The notes under the pieces were generated by a model. The model had not been told where the DNA came from. It worked only from the letters and a program-made list of their open reading frames with translations, and did not search any database. A stretch of 29,706 bases of DNA, taken from NCBI GenBank assembly GCA_021160885.1, contig JAGHBR010000539.1, forward strand, positions 1 to 29,706, written 5' to 3'. The DNA is from Caldisericaceae bacterium (GTDB taxonomy: Bacteria > Calditrichota > Calditrichia > Calditrichales > Calditrichaceae). This document shows, one piece after another, positions 8,064 to 15,887 of the stretch (its first letter is position 1; each line of letters starts with the position of its first letter). A program made the translations under genes and the position numbers.

Positions 8064-9394
8064 CGTTTTTTCCTTTTTCGTTTGGGCCAAAGTTGTTCCA
8101 GATATTGCTTTAATTTGGCTTCGCGACCAATTTCTGAGGGCTGGTAAAAGATTTCGTTTTCCAGACCTTTTGGCAAATATTGCTGCTCTACAAAATGTTC
8201 GGGAAAATCATGCGGATATTTGTAATCGGCTCCGTAGTTTAAGGCTTTCATCAGTCCGCTGGGCGCATTGCGCAAATGAATCGGAACGGGTCTTGGTCCT
8301 TTGCTTTTTACCAGTTCTTGTGCTTTGTTAATGGCCAAGTAGGCGGCATTGCTTTTGGGCACCGATGCCAGGTAACTGGTCACTTGCGCCAGAATAATGC
8401 GCGCTTCGGGCATGCCCACGTTTTTCACGGCTTCAAAGGCTGCATTGGCCAGCATTAAGGCATAAGGCTCGGCATTACCGATGTCTTCGGAAGCTAAAAT
8501 GATTAAGCGGCGGGCAAGGAAGGTGGGGTCTTCGCCCGATTCCAGCATGACTGCCAAGTAGTAAATGGCCGCGTCCGGGTCGCTGCCCCGCACACTTTTG
8601 ATGAATGCCGAAATGGTATCGTAATGGTAATCGCCCTGCTTGTCGTAATACAACGGACTCTGGTCAACCGCCTGTTTAACCAGTTCTTCGGTGATGACCA
8701 CCTTGTTGCCATCTTTGGGCGCCAGATGAAAAGTCATTTCCAGCAGATTGAGTGTTCGACGGGCATCGCCAGCCCCAAAAACGAGCAAAGCTTCCAGACC
8801 GGGCAATTCAATCTGGTACTGGCTGAGCAAAACATCTTTACTCAGGGCTCGTTCGACAATGATCTTTAACTCATCGGCTGAAAGTTCGCCCAGTTGGATG
8901 ACCTGGCAACGCGAAAGTAACGGCGCAATCACTTCAAACGATGGATTTTCTGTGGTGGCACCCATTAAGATGAGCGTCCCGTCCTCCACTGCGTGCAGCA
9001 AGGCATCCTGCTGCGCTTTGTTAAAGCGGTGGATTTCATCGATGAACAATACAGTGGCTTTGTTGTAGTACCGTCTCTGGGAACGGGCTTCCTCAATGAT
9101 TTGTTTTACGTCGCGCACGCCGGAAGTCACGGCGGAGATGGAAACAAACCGGTACTCAAGTTCTTTGGCCAGCAAACGGGCCAGGGTGGTTTTGCCCACG
9201 CCTGGCGGGCCCCAGAAGATAATCGATGGTAAATAACCGGCAGCAATCTGTTTACACAAAGTGGAATCAGGGCCAATAACTTTTTGATGGCCAACCACTT
9301 CATCCAGGCTTTGCGGACGCACACGTTCGGCGAGCGGCTTCTGTAAGTTGGGTTCCGTTGCTGCGTCGAACAGATTACTCGTTTGCTTTTTCAT
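8060..9394 (-). CDS. rarA: Replication-associated recombination protein A (RarA/MgsA)
   Basis: This is a 444-residue AAA+ ATPase of the clamp-loader clade that acts at stalled replication forks and DNA gaps. Walker A is GPPGVGKTT (62-70). Walker B is VLFIDEIHRF (115-124). Sensor 1 lies in GATTENPSF (145-153), and SRC at 161-163 provides the probable arginine finger. The C-terminal half has the RarA signature (LYYDKQGDYHYDTISAFIKS, then GSDPDAAIYYLAVML), which distinguishes it from RuvB and DnaX. E. coli RarA is 447 residues, so it is full length. I choose ATG at 9394-9392 with AGGT just upstream; a TTG three bases earlier is also in frame. It follows the DUF4139 gene by 7 bases, and its stop overlaps the start of the next gene. 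Confidence 0.95.
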   Translation of the reverse strand: MKKQTSNLFDAATEPNLQKPLAERVRPQSLDEVVGHQKVIGPDSTLCKQIAAGYLPSIIFWGPPGVGKTTLARLLAKELEYRFVSISAVTSGVRDVKQIIEEARSQRRYYNKATVLFIDEIHRFNKAQQDALLHAVEDGTLILMGATTENPSFEVIAPLLSRCQVIQLGELSADELKIIVERALSKDVLLSQYQIELPGLEALLVFGAGDARRTLNLLEMTFHLAPKDGNKVVITEELVKQAVDQSPLYYDKQGDYHYDTISAFIKSVRGSDPDAAIYYLAVMLESGEDPTFLARRLIILASEDIGNAEPYALMLANAAFEAVKNVGMPEARIILAQVTSYLASVPKSNAAYLAINKAQELVKSKGPRPVPIHLRNAPSGLMKALNYGADYKYPHDFPEHFVEQQYLPKGLENEIFYQPSEIGREAKLKQYLEQLWPKRKRKKR

Positions 9395-9401
9395 CAATTA
9401 C

Positions 9402-10763
9402 CTATTGTAAAAAATATTTCATCTGCAAACGACTTTCGTCGTTGGCTTTTACCTTAAGCTGAAACTTAAAATAGTTGGCTTTGGTTTCAACCGGTTTTAA
9501 AGACGAAGTCAGTAACTCCACTTCTCGGTAAGACGGCACATATTCAATTACCTCAACAACAACATCCTGTTTTTTATGATTACGGATTTTGTACTCAATC
9601 GTCAGTTTTTCTGTTTGATTCGAAGGTCTTTCCCTTTTGAGCACATTTCTTTCGGAAACAATGTCAAAAGCTTTGCCAACGTTGAGTAAAATTTCTTCAT
9701 CTTTCGGCGTGTGTTTAATCAAGTCTTCACCAATGAATTCCAGATCCTGCTGATCTTCTTTGTACAGGCGCGCTTTACCGGCCGGAAAGGGAATGCCCAA
9801 ATTGTTTTGTTTGCTGTTTTTAAAGGCTATTTTCACTGCAACTTTATTCGGGTCGTAGGAAGTTACCACAAACTTTTTTTGAACCGTCACTTCGGTTTCC
9901 GGAAAAAGCTGAATTTGTTTTACTTGATTGTTTAGCAGGGTGGTTCGGCGCTGCAAAGTGTAAAGATGGTACTCAAAAAAAGCCTTTTCTTCGAACTGCG
10001 GCTTTCTGGTTGTTTTGGCTACCATATATTCTTCAAGCACAGCGGTTCTTCTGAATGATTTTTTTACCAGATTCAGTTCGCCGGCCATCAGTTTAAGTCG
10101 GGCATTTTTGTAAACCTTGCCACTGGTGTTGTTAATGGTAACCCAGCAGGCTAATTGTAGCTGACTATCGTCCGGATTCAATTTACCAACGTAATCGGCA
10201 TGCCAGTTCAGGCCACGAGTTAAGTAGGTGAGACCAACCTCATGGGATCCGCTCTTTTCCGCTTTTACTTTCCAGACTAATGTGGGCCGCGTAATGAATT
10301 GATCCTGCTGGCTGGCGTAATTTTTCAGAAGCACTTTTTGCTTGTCATTGCGCGGAATGATCTGCAGTTGCTGCTGTTCATCCAGCAGCATTAAATATCT
10401 GCCATTACTGGCCAGCAACGTGCCAGAAATTTTACCTACAGCCGGATCAACCACCCAAATTTGTTGATCAATCGATTTGGCAAGCACCTTGTCCACATTA
10501 ATCAAATCGTATTCGTAATTCTGTTCCAAAACCAGAAAGGATTTCTTCAGGCTTTCGATCAGTACTGAAGTGGCGTCGATCTGTTGCGGGATATCGGTTA
10601 ACAGGTAATCGTTCAAGCCTTTTTTTAGATCGATCTGGCGCATTTCGTGCACCAGGCCCAAATTCTGGTTGGTAACCGTAATGGCTAAATCGCTTTGCGC
10701 CATCAGCCACATTGCCATAAGGCAAAGCAAAGCGCTGATTTTAGGCACCAAATAACTTTTCAT
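9402..10763 (-). CDS. DUF4139 domain exported protein
   Basis: This 453-residue exported protein has a signal peptide ending near residue 22 (LMAMWLMAQ). The remaining sequence matches DUF4139 proteins. An N-terminal beta region has LAITVTNQNLGLVHEMRQID and LLTDIPQQIDATSVLIES. The later DUF4139 core has LVWKVKAEKSGSHEVGLTYL and GLNWHADYVGKL. The C-terminal part includes VVEVIEYVPSYREVEL. The family includes the mucoidy-inhibitor MuiA-like group, but this protein lacks their long coiled-coil insertion. Biochemical role is unknown; it probably resides in the periplasm or outer membrane. The start overlaps the end of valS by 23 bases with no clear Shine-Dalgarno, suggesting translational coupling. 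Confidence 0.85.
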   Translation of the reverse strand: MKSYLVPKISALLCLMAMWLMAQSDLAITVTNQNLGLVHEMRQIDLKKGLNDYLLTDIPQQIDATSVLIESLKKSFLVLEQNYEYDLINVDKVLAKSIDQQIWVVDPAVGKISGTLLASNGRYLMLLDEQQQLQIIPRNDKQKVLLKNYASQQDQFITRPTLVWKVKAEKSGSHEVGLTYLTRGLNWHADYVGKLNPDDSQLQLACWVTINNTSGKVYKNARLKLMAGELNLVKKSFRRTAVLEEYMVAKTTRKPQFEEKAFFEYHLYTLQRRTTLLNNQVKQIQLFPETEVTVQKKFVVTSYDPNKVAVKIAFKNSKQNNLGIPFPAGKARLYKEDQQDLEFIGEDLIKHTPKDEEILLNVGKAFDIVSERNVLKRERPSNQTEKLTIEYKIRNHKKQDVVVEVIEYVPSYREVELLTSSLKPVETKANYFKFQLKVKANDESRLQMKYFLQ

Positions 10764-13425
10764 AGTTTTTTCTCACTTTTGTTAAATTTTCCTGAATACT
10801 GGCTAATTTGTCACGCTCAGCCTGCACCACTTTTTGTGGCGCTTTCTGTAAAAAGTTTTGATTGCTCAGCTTGGCCAGGCTGGCTTTTTCCAGTCCTTCC
10901 AGACGTTTAATCTCTTTTTCCAGGCGTTCTTTTTCTTTGTCCAGATCAAGCGCTTCACGCAGCGGGATGAAGAACTCGGTCGATTGAACCACCACCACGC
11001 CGGCTTCAGCGCGATCAAACTGTTCGGGCAAAGGACTGATGGTTTCAATTTTGGCCAGAGCTTGAAAATGGGGCTTGCTGGCTTCAATCAAAGCGCTGCG
11101 CTGCGGGCTGGCTAAATAAAAAACATTGATTTTTTGCCCCGGAGCCACATTCATTTCCGCCCGCAGATTGCGGATAGCGCCGATGGCTTCCTGCACAAAG
11201 CGCAGGTCTTCTTCTACCTGTTCGTTGATTAATGGTTCATTCACTTCTGGCCAGGCCGAAATGACAATGCTCTCTTCACCTTCCTTGCGTAAGTTTTGCC
11301 AGATTTCTTCAGTAATAAAAGGAATGAAAGGATGCAATAATTCCATGGATGTCTTCATGAGGTAAGTGGCAATGGCCAGGGCTGTTTTCTTTTCTTCTTC
11401 CTTTTCAGCATGGTACAGACGACGTTTAATCATTTCCAGGTACCAGTCGCAGTATTCATCCCAGAAAAAGTGGTAGATGGCGTTCAGGGAGTCATTCACC
11501 CTAAAATTTTCAATACCCTGAGTGGTATTCTGAATGGCTCTCTGCAAACGGCTTAAAATCCAACGGTCTTCAAGAGTGAAATAGTCTTCGTATTTCTGGA
11601 AATCGGTGTCCCATTGCTGTTCAGCATTCATGGCCAAGAAGCGGAAAGCATTCCAGATTTTATTGGAAAAGTTGCGTCCCATTTCAAAGCTGCGTTCGCC
11701 TAAGTTAATGTCCTGACCTTCGGAGCTGAGCATGATCAGTGTAAAACGCACGGCATCGGCGCTGTATTGTTCAATCATATCCAGCGGGTCAATGCCGTTG
11801 CCCAGCGATTTGCTCATTTTACGTCCCTGTTCATCACGTACGATGCCGTTAAAATAGACGTGTTTAAAGGGAATATCACCCATGAACTCCAGACCGGCCA
11901 TAATCATGCGGGCCACCCAAAAGAAGATGATGTCCGGGCCGGTGACCAGCACATCGGTCGGGTAAAAATATTTGAGTTCCGGCGTGTCTTCCGGCCAGCC
12001 CAGTGTGGAAAAAGGCCACAACTGCGAAGAAAACCAGGTGTCCAACACATCCGGGTCTTGGGTCCACTTTTCTTCCGGCGTAGAAGGATCTTCCTTACAA
12101 ACCTTGACTTCACCCTTTTCGTTGTACCAGGCCGGAATGCGGTGCCCCCACCACAACTGACGCGAAATGCACCAGTCGCGAATGTTGATCATCCAGTGTT
12201 CGTAAGTCTTTTCGAAACGACCTTCTGGGTGGAATTTAATCTTGCCTTCTCGAACTACTTTTAAGGCTTCTTTGGCCAGCGGTTTCATCTTAACGAACCA
12301 TTGCACCGAAAGATACGGCTCAATGGGCACTTTGGAACGATAACTGTGGCCAACGGAATGCACATGCGGTTCAATTTTTTCAAGCTGGCCCATCTCCTTT
12401 AATTTTTCCACAATGATCCTACGGGCTTCAAAGCGATCCTTACCGGCTAAAAAGTCGGGGATTGGTAATTCTTCAACATATTCTCCATCTTTAAATTGCA
12501 GGCATCTGTACAAGACTTTACCGTCCTTGTCTAACATCAGCACCATGGGCAGATTGTGGCGTTGCCCGATTTCAAAGTCATTGGGATCGTGGGCCGGTGT
12601 AACCTTCACAAAACCGGAACCGAATTCTTTGTCCACATGTTCATCAACCACCAGATCGACTTCACGGTTAACAAAGGGAATGATGATCTTTTTACCCAGC
12701 AAGTGGTACTTTTCTAGGTCATCCGGAGCAATGGCCACCGCCGTGTCGCCCAACAGCGTTTCGGGACGCGTGGTAGCTACCACAATGTAGTCATCGGAAT
12801 CTTTGATTTTGTAACGAATGTGGTAAAGGTGACCCTGCACTTCTTTGTGTTCCACTTCGTCATCGGCCAGGGCCGTGGCCGAAGCCGGGTCCCAGTTTAC
12901 AATGCGCAGACCTTTGTAGATCAGCCCTTTATTGTAGAGGCGGATGAAGACTTCCTGCACGGCATTGGAAAGGCCTTCGTCCAGTGTAAAGCGTTCGCGT
13001 TCCCAGTCGCAGGAACAGCCCATCATCTTTAACTGGTGGATGATGGTTGAGCCGTGCTTTTCTTTCCACTCCCAGACCTTTTCCACAAACTTTTCACGTC
13101 CCAGGTCGTAGCGTCTCTTGCCTTCTTTTAAAAGTTCCCGTTCCACCACGCTTTGCGTGGCAATGCCGGCATGATCGGTGCCGGGCAGCCAGAGCGTTTC
13201 GTAGCCCAACTTGCGGTGGTAACGAATCAGAATATCTTGAATTGTATTATTAAAAGCATGCCCCATGTGCAAATTGGCGGTCACATTGGGCGGCGGAATT
13301 ACAATCGTAAACGGTTTTTTATCCGGATTAACTTCAGCATGAAAATATCGTTTTTTTAGCCAGTGGTCGTACCATTTTGTTTCAACTTTTTTCGGATCAT
13401 AAACCTTTGGAATTTCCCGGGTCAT
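10741..13425 (-). CDS. valS: Valyl-tRNA synthetase
   Basis: This 894-residue class I aminoacyl-tRNA synthetase charges tRNA-Val. The HIGH motif appears as HMGH (53-56) in PPPNVTANLHMGHAFN, and KMSKS is at about 536-540 (GRKMSKSLGNG). Between them lies the CP1 editing domain (TTRPETLLGDTAVAI, then VTPAHDPNDFEIG) that hydrolyses Thr-tRNA-Val. The C-terminal 65 residues form a basic coiled coil (LDLDKEKERLEKEIKRLEGL), the tRNA-binding arm typical of ValRS. E. coli ValRS is 951 residues; the shorter length fits non-proteobacterial enzymes. ATG at 13425 has TAGGAG eight bases upstream. It heads the minus-strand operon, so expression of rarA and the four other genes probably depends on the valS promoter. 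No T-box structure is evident upstream. Confidence 0.98.
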   Translation of the reverse strand: MTREIPKVYDPKKVETKWYDHWLKKRYFHAEVNPDKKPFTIVIPPPNVTANLHMGHAFNNTIQDILIRYHRKLGYETLWLPGTDHAGIATQSVVERELLKEGKRRYDLGREKFVEKVWEWKEKHGSTIIHQLKMMGCSCDWERERFTLDEGLSNAVQEVFIRLYNKGLIYKGLRIVNWDPASATALADDEVEHKEVQGHLYHIRYKIKDSDDYIVVATTRPETLLGDTAVAIAPDDLEKYHLLGKKIIIPFVNREVDLVVDEHVDKEFGSGFVKVTPAHDPNDFEIGQRHNLPMVLMLDKDGKVLYRCLQFKDGEYVEELPIPDFLAGKDRFEARRIIVEKLKEMGQLEKIEPHVHSVGHSYRSKVPIEPYLSVQWFVKMKPLAKEALKVVREGKIKFHPEGRFEKTYEHWMINIRDWCISRQLWWGHRIPAWYNEKGEVKVCKEDPSTPEEKWTQDPDVLDTWFSSQLWPFSTLGWPEDTPELKYFYPTDVLVTGPDIIFFWVARMIMAGLEFMGDIPFKHVYFNGIVRDEQGRKMSKSLGNGIDPLDMIEQYSADAVRFTLIMLSSEGQDINLGERSFEMGRNFSNKIWNAFRFLAMNAEQQWDTDFQKYEDYFTLEDRWILSRLQRAIQNTTQGIENFRVNDSLNAIYHFFWDEYCDWYLEMIKRRLYHAEKEEEKKTALAIATYLMKTSMELLHPFIPFITEEIWQNLRKEGEESIVISAWPEVNEPLINEQVEEDLRFVQEAIGAIRNLRAEMNVAPGQKINVFYLASPQRSALIEASKPHFQALAKIETISPLPEQFDRAEAGVVVVQSTEFFIPLREALDLDKEKERLEKEIKRLEGLEKASLAKLSNQNFLQKAPQKVVQAERDKLASIQENLTKVRKNYEKLFGA

Positions 13426-13642
13426 GAATCAAACTCCTATTTTTGCAATGTTTTTTATTTAAACATAAAATATACAGAATTTTCTGCCTAAAATCACTAA
13501 AATTATGACTGGCAGGGAAAAGCAACGGGTAGAAGAAAACTTTGGACTAAAATCACAGTGCCTCACATTGCCGTCCAAAATAAATCCGATCATGTACAAT
13601 TTTTAATTTAAACTCCGTTATGTTTACCCATCCAGAAGATTA

Positions 13643-13818
13643 AAAATTCGAAGCTCGAATTTCAAAATACGAAATCTCCTTCTACAATCCAGCTTACGGG
13701 GAAATTAAAAGCAGTCAGTTACTATTGTGCAAAAAATCCGATATTGAGTTTATCGCAACAACACAGTCAATGCATTCTAAAGGCCCCTTACCCCTTAAAC
13801 TCTTATACCCTTAACTAC
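13643..13818. repeat. Diverged intergenic repeat, copy A
   Basis: This copy aligns colinearly with 14026-14220. Shared blocks in order are AAATTCG-loop-CGAATTT, CTCCTTC, AAATTAAAAG, AAATCC.ATA.TGA, CGCA.CA.ACAGTC-like, and CCCTTAAACTCTTATACCC. The stem-loop in this copy is AAATTCG (13644-13650) and CGAATTT (13656-13662) around AAGCT. Confidence 0.6.
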
Positions 13819-13936
13819 ATTTAAGTTTTGACCCAACCCGACCTTGGCTGATGCATCGGTAACTCTTTCCTGCCAGCAGGGAAGGGAAAATTGCCCACTC
13901 TTTAAAGATCGATTTCTACAAACCAGCACTCCGGTT

Positions 13937-13966
13937 CTCCCTTCCCTTTGATCAAAAGGAAGGGAG
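13937..13966. repeat. 30-bp near-perfect palindrome
   Basis: Arms CTCCCTTCC (13937-13945) and GGAAGGGAG (13958-13966) flank the perfect centre TTTGATCAAA. The only mismatch is the C46/A57 pair (13946 and 13957), so 14 of 15 pairs match. A second, smaller inverted repeat (TTCCTGC and GCAGGGAA) lies at about 13867-13883. Confidence 0.8.
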
Positions 13967-14025
13967 TTAAAGGGATGGGTTTTTAAGCAATTCAAAGCAG
14001 GACCTGTTTGCCTCATCCCGAAGTT

Positions 14026-14220
14026 TAGAAATTCGAAGTACGAATTTCTAAATACTAAATCTCCTTCACATTCCCGGTTACAAAAAATTAAAAGGAACTC
14101 ATCGCTTTTTCCCAAAATAAATCCAATACTGAATTTTTGCAGCGACGCAGTCGATGTACTCAAAAATTGTGATGCCCTAACCCTTAACTCTTACACTCTT
14201 ATACTCTTATACCCTTAAAT
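14026..14220. repeat. Diverged intergenic repeat, copy B, with 8-bp tandem tail
   Basis: This is the second copy of the unit at 13643-13818. It begins with a perfect 10-bp stem, TAGAAATTCG (14026-14035) and CGAATTTCTA (14041-14050), around AAGTA. It ends in four tandem 8-mers at 14187-14218: ACTCTTAC, ACTCTTAT, ACTCTTAT, ACCCTTAA. Confidence 0.65.
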
Positions 14221-14340
14221 TATTTTAGACAAGTATGAGTACTTAAATAAAATCAAATAACCACGCTTTTGTTATCAGTAACTCATAACCATCCATTTAA
14301 TGAAATATTTCTCAAAATTATTTGTAATCACTATTAAAAT

Positions 14341-14391
14341 TGTTTAACTTTTGAAACAAATCTTTTCAGTTGTTTCAAAAAGGGTGAAACA
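14341..14391 (+). promoter_or_regulatory. TGTTTCA/TGAAACA operator cluster before the sigma-54 activator
   Basis: Two inverted repeats are visible. TGTTTAA (14341-14347) and TGAAACA (14352-14358) are four bases apart. TGTTTCA (14371-14377) and TGAAACA (14385-14391) are seven bases apart. The second enclosed loop, AAAAGGG, contains the Shine-Dalgarno of the activator, and its last base is the A of the ATG. The same heptamers recur after the gene. Probable role: binding sites for the activator's own HTH, with autoregulation (inference). Confidence 0.65.
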
Positions 14392-15743
14392 TGTCCACCA
14401 GAATTCAAAACGGGAAATTCACCGATGTAATTCTTGACTCCCTGGGTGAGGGACTCTTTACCGTTGACAAAGATTTTCGCATTCAAACTTTAAATAGAGC
14501 AGCCGAGAAAATACTGGGTTTAAATCGAGAAAAAATTATAGGCGACTTTTGTAAAAATATATTTAGAACTCCTCGTTGTTACGATGAATGTCCCATTCAA
14601 AAAGCACTGGAAAAAGGAACCAATGTTTTTGATATTGAAAGCGAAATGTCCCATCATTCCGGCCGTAAGATCAAGGTCAAACTCAATTCCGCTGTTTTAA
14701 AGGACGAGCATCAGGAGCCGATAGGCGGTGTTATTATTTTTAGAGATATGAGCCACCTGGAAGAAATCCATAAAAACTTGATTTCCCGTACTAATTTCTA
14801 TGGGATTATTGGTACGCATAAATCCATGCAGGAAATCTACAATTTAATCGAAGAAGTTGCTGATTCAGATTCCAGCGTATTAATTCAAGGGGAATCGGGC
14901 ACCGGCAAGGAGTTGGTGGCCAATGCCATTCAAAAGACCAGCAAAAGAAGAGACAAGCCTTTTGTAAAAGTGAATTGCTCAGTATTTCCACCTGATTTGC
15001 TGGCCAGTGAATTGTTTGGACATGTAAAAGGAGCTTTTACTGATGCGGTAAAGGATCGAATCGGGCGCTTTGAATTAGCGGATGGGGGCACCATCTTTTT
15101 GGATGAAATTGCCGAAATGCCTTTGCAAATGCAGGTACAGCTTTTACGTGTTTTACAGGAAGGCACCTTTGAACGTGTTGGAGAATCTATCACGCGTAAA
15201 GTGGATGTGCGCATTATTGCTGCCACCAACAAGGATGTACGCAAAGAGATGCTGGCCGGTCGCTTCCGTGAAGATTTATTCTACCGCCTGAATGTTATTC
15301 CCATTTACGTGCCGCCACTGCGCGAAAGAAAGTGCGACATTCCGCATCTGGTGCGTTATTTCATTCAAAAATTTTCTTTGTTAACCGGTAAAAAAATTAA
15401 AGAAATTGATGATGAAGCCATGGATTTGCTCATCAATTATTCCTGGCCGGGCAACGTACGCGAATTAGAAAATACCATTGAATATGCTTTTGCTCGCACA
15501 AAGGGCTCCATCATTCACGCTTCCAAGTTACCTCCCAATGTGCGGTTGCAGACCGAATGTTGTTTTGAACCCAAAAAAATTCAAAAAGATAAACCTCTCC
15601 CTGTGGAGTCTTCTGAAGCCAAATTAATTCGTCAAACACTGGAACGCGTGAAATGGAATCGGTCGAAAGCGGCGGAAATATTAGGCATGGGTCGTACGAC
15701 CCTTTGGCGTAAAATGCGCGCTTACGGATTGATCGAAGAGTAA
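14391..15743 (+). CDS. Sigma-54-dependent transcriptional activator (PAS-AAA-Fis)
   Basis: This 450-residue bacterial enhancer-binding protein has three domains. The PAS sensor spans about 8-125. Residues 54, 63 and 67 are cysteines (C-x8-C-x3-C), a pattern also seen in other PAS-type activators and possibly redox- or metal-related. The central AAA+ domain spans about 137-375. It has Walker A GESGTGKE (167-174), Walker B GTIFLDEI (233-240) and the sigma-54 contact loop GAFTDA (214-219), where the usual motif is GAFTGA. The C-terminal Fis-type helix-turn-helix lies in about 411-450 (WNRSKAAEILGMGRTTLWRK). There is no receiver domain, so it is not a classical response regulator. The ribosome binding site (AAGGG) sits inside an inverted repeat over the start. 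The likely target is the adjacent TPR gene. Confidence 0.95.
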   Translation: MSTRIQNGKFTDVILDSLGEGLFTVDKDFRIQTLNRAAEKILGLNREKIIGDFCKNIFRTPRCYDECPIQKALEKGTNVFDIESEMSHHSGRKIKVKLNSAVLKDEHQEPIGGVIIFRDMSHLEEIHKNLISRTNFYGIIGTHKSMQEIYNLIEEVADSDSSVLIQGESGTGKELVANAIQKTSKRRDKPFVKVNCSVFPPDLLASELFGHVKGAFTDAVKDRIGRFELADGGTIFLDEIAEMPLQMQVQLLRVLQEGTFERVGESITRKVDVRIIAATNKDVRKEMLAGRFREDLFYRLNVIPIYVPPLRERKCDIPHLVRYFIQKFSLLTGKKIKEIDDEAMDLLINYSWPGNVRELENTIEYAFARTKGSIIHASKLPPNVRLQTECCFEPKKIQKDKPLPVESSEAKLIRQTLERVKWNRSKAAEILGMGRTTLWRKMRAYGLIEE

Positions 15744-15744
15744 A

Positions 15745-15793
15745 TGTTTCACCTGTTTAAACCAATTGTTTCAATGAGAAATGTTTTGTTTCA
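15745..15793 (+). promoter_or_regulatory. Upstream activator sites before the TPR gene
   Basis: TGTTTCA occurs at 15745-15751, 15767-15773 and 15787-15793, with TGTTTAA at 15754-15760. The perfect copies are 22 and 20 bases apart, close to two helical turns, so they would lie on one DNA face. They lie about 55-105 bases upstream of a -24/-12 promoter, the usual place for sigma-54 activator sites. The heptamer is the same as at 14341-14391. Confidence 0.7.
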
Positions 15794-15847
15794 TTTAGCA
15801 GAAGCTGGAATCTTAGCCGTTGATTATTTTTATTGAACTTAAAGCTG

Positions 15848-15862
15848 TGGCACAGATTTTGA
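15848..15862 (+). promoter_or_regulatory. Sigma-54 (-24/-12) promoter
   Basis: TGGCAC at 15848-15853 is followed after five bases by TTGA at 15859-15862, against a consensus of TGGCAC-N5-TTGC. The -24 GG and the -12 G are at the exact spacing; the only departure is A for C at -12. It lies 25 bases before the TPR start codon. Confidence 0.75.
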
Positions 15863-15887
15863 AAACAATAGAAAACAGAGGTGTCTT

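Larger units (their letters stand above)
13426..14390. other. Long intergenic region, repeat-bearing, between divergent valS and the sigma-54 activator
   Basis: These 965 bases contain no convincing gene. About 75 bases next to valS are AT-rich and presumably carry its promoter. The centre holds the diverged repeat pair and palindromic core listed separately. The last 50 bases hold the TGTTTCA/TGAAACA sites. A 122-codon minus-strand frame at 13795-14163 lies wholly inside the repeat and is judged spurious. Confidence 0.6.

Noticed and set aside
13426..13500. T-box leader for valS
   Set aside because: No stem I-like hairpins, no T-box consensus and no terminator/antiterminator pair upstream of the start.
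13795..14163. A 122-codon minus-strand frame upstream of the sigma-54 activator
   Set aside because: It lies inside the repeat and palindrome region, has no ribosome binding site, and its translation shows the composition of a repeat, not a domain.
14257..14272. The string ACCACGCTTTT shared with 22331-22341
   Set aside because: One short match in two intergenic regions, with no symmetrical structure or common gene context; likely chance.
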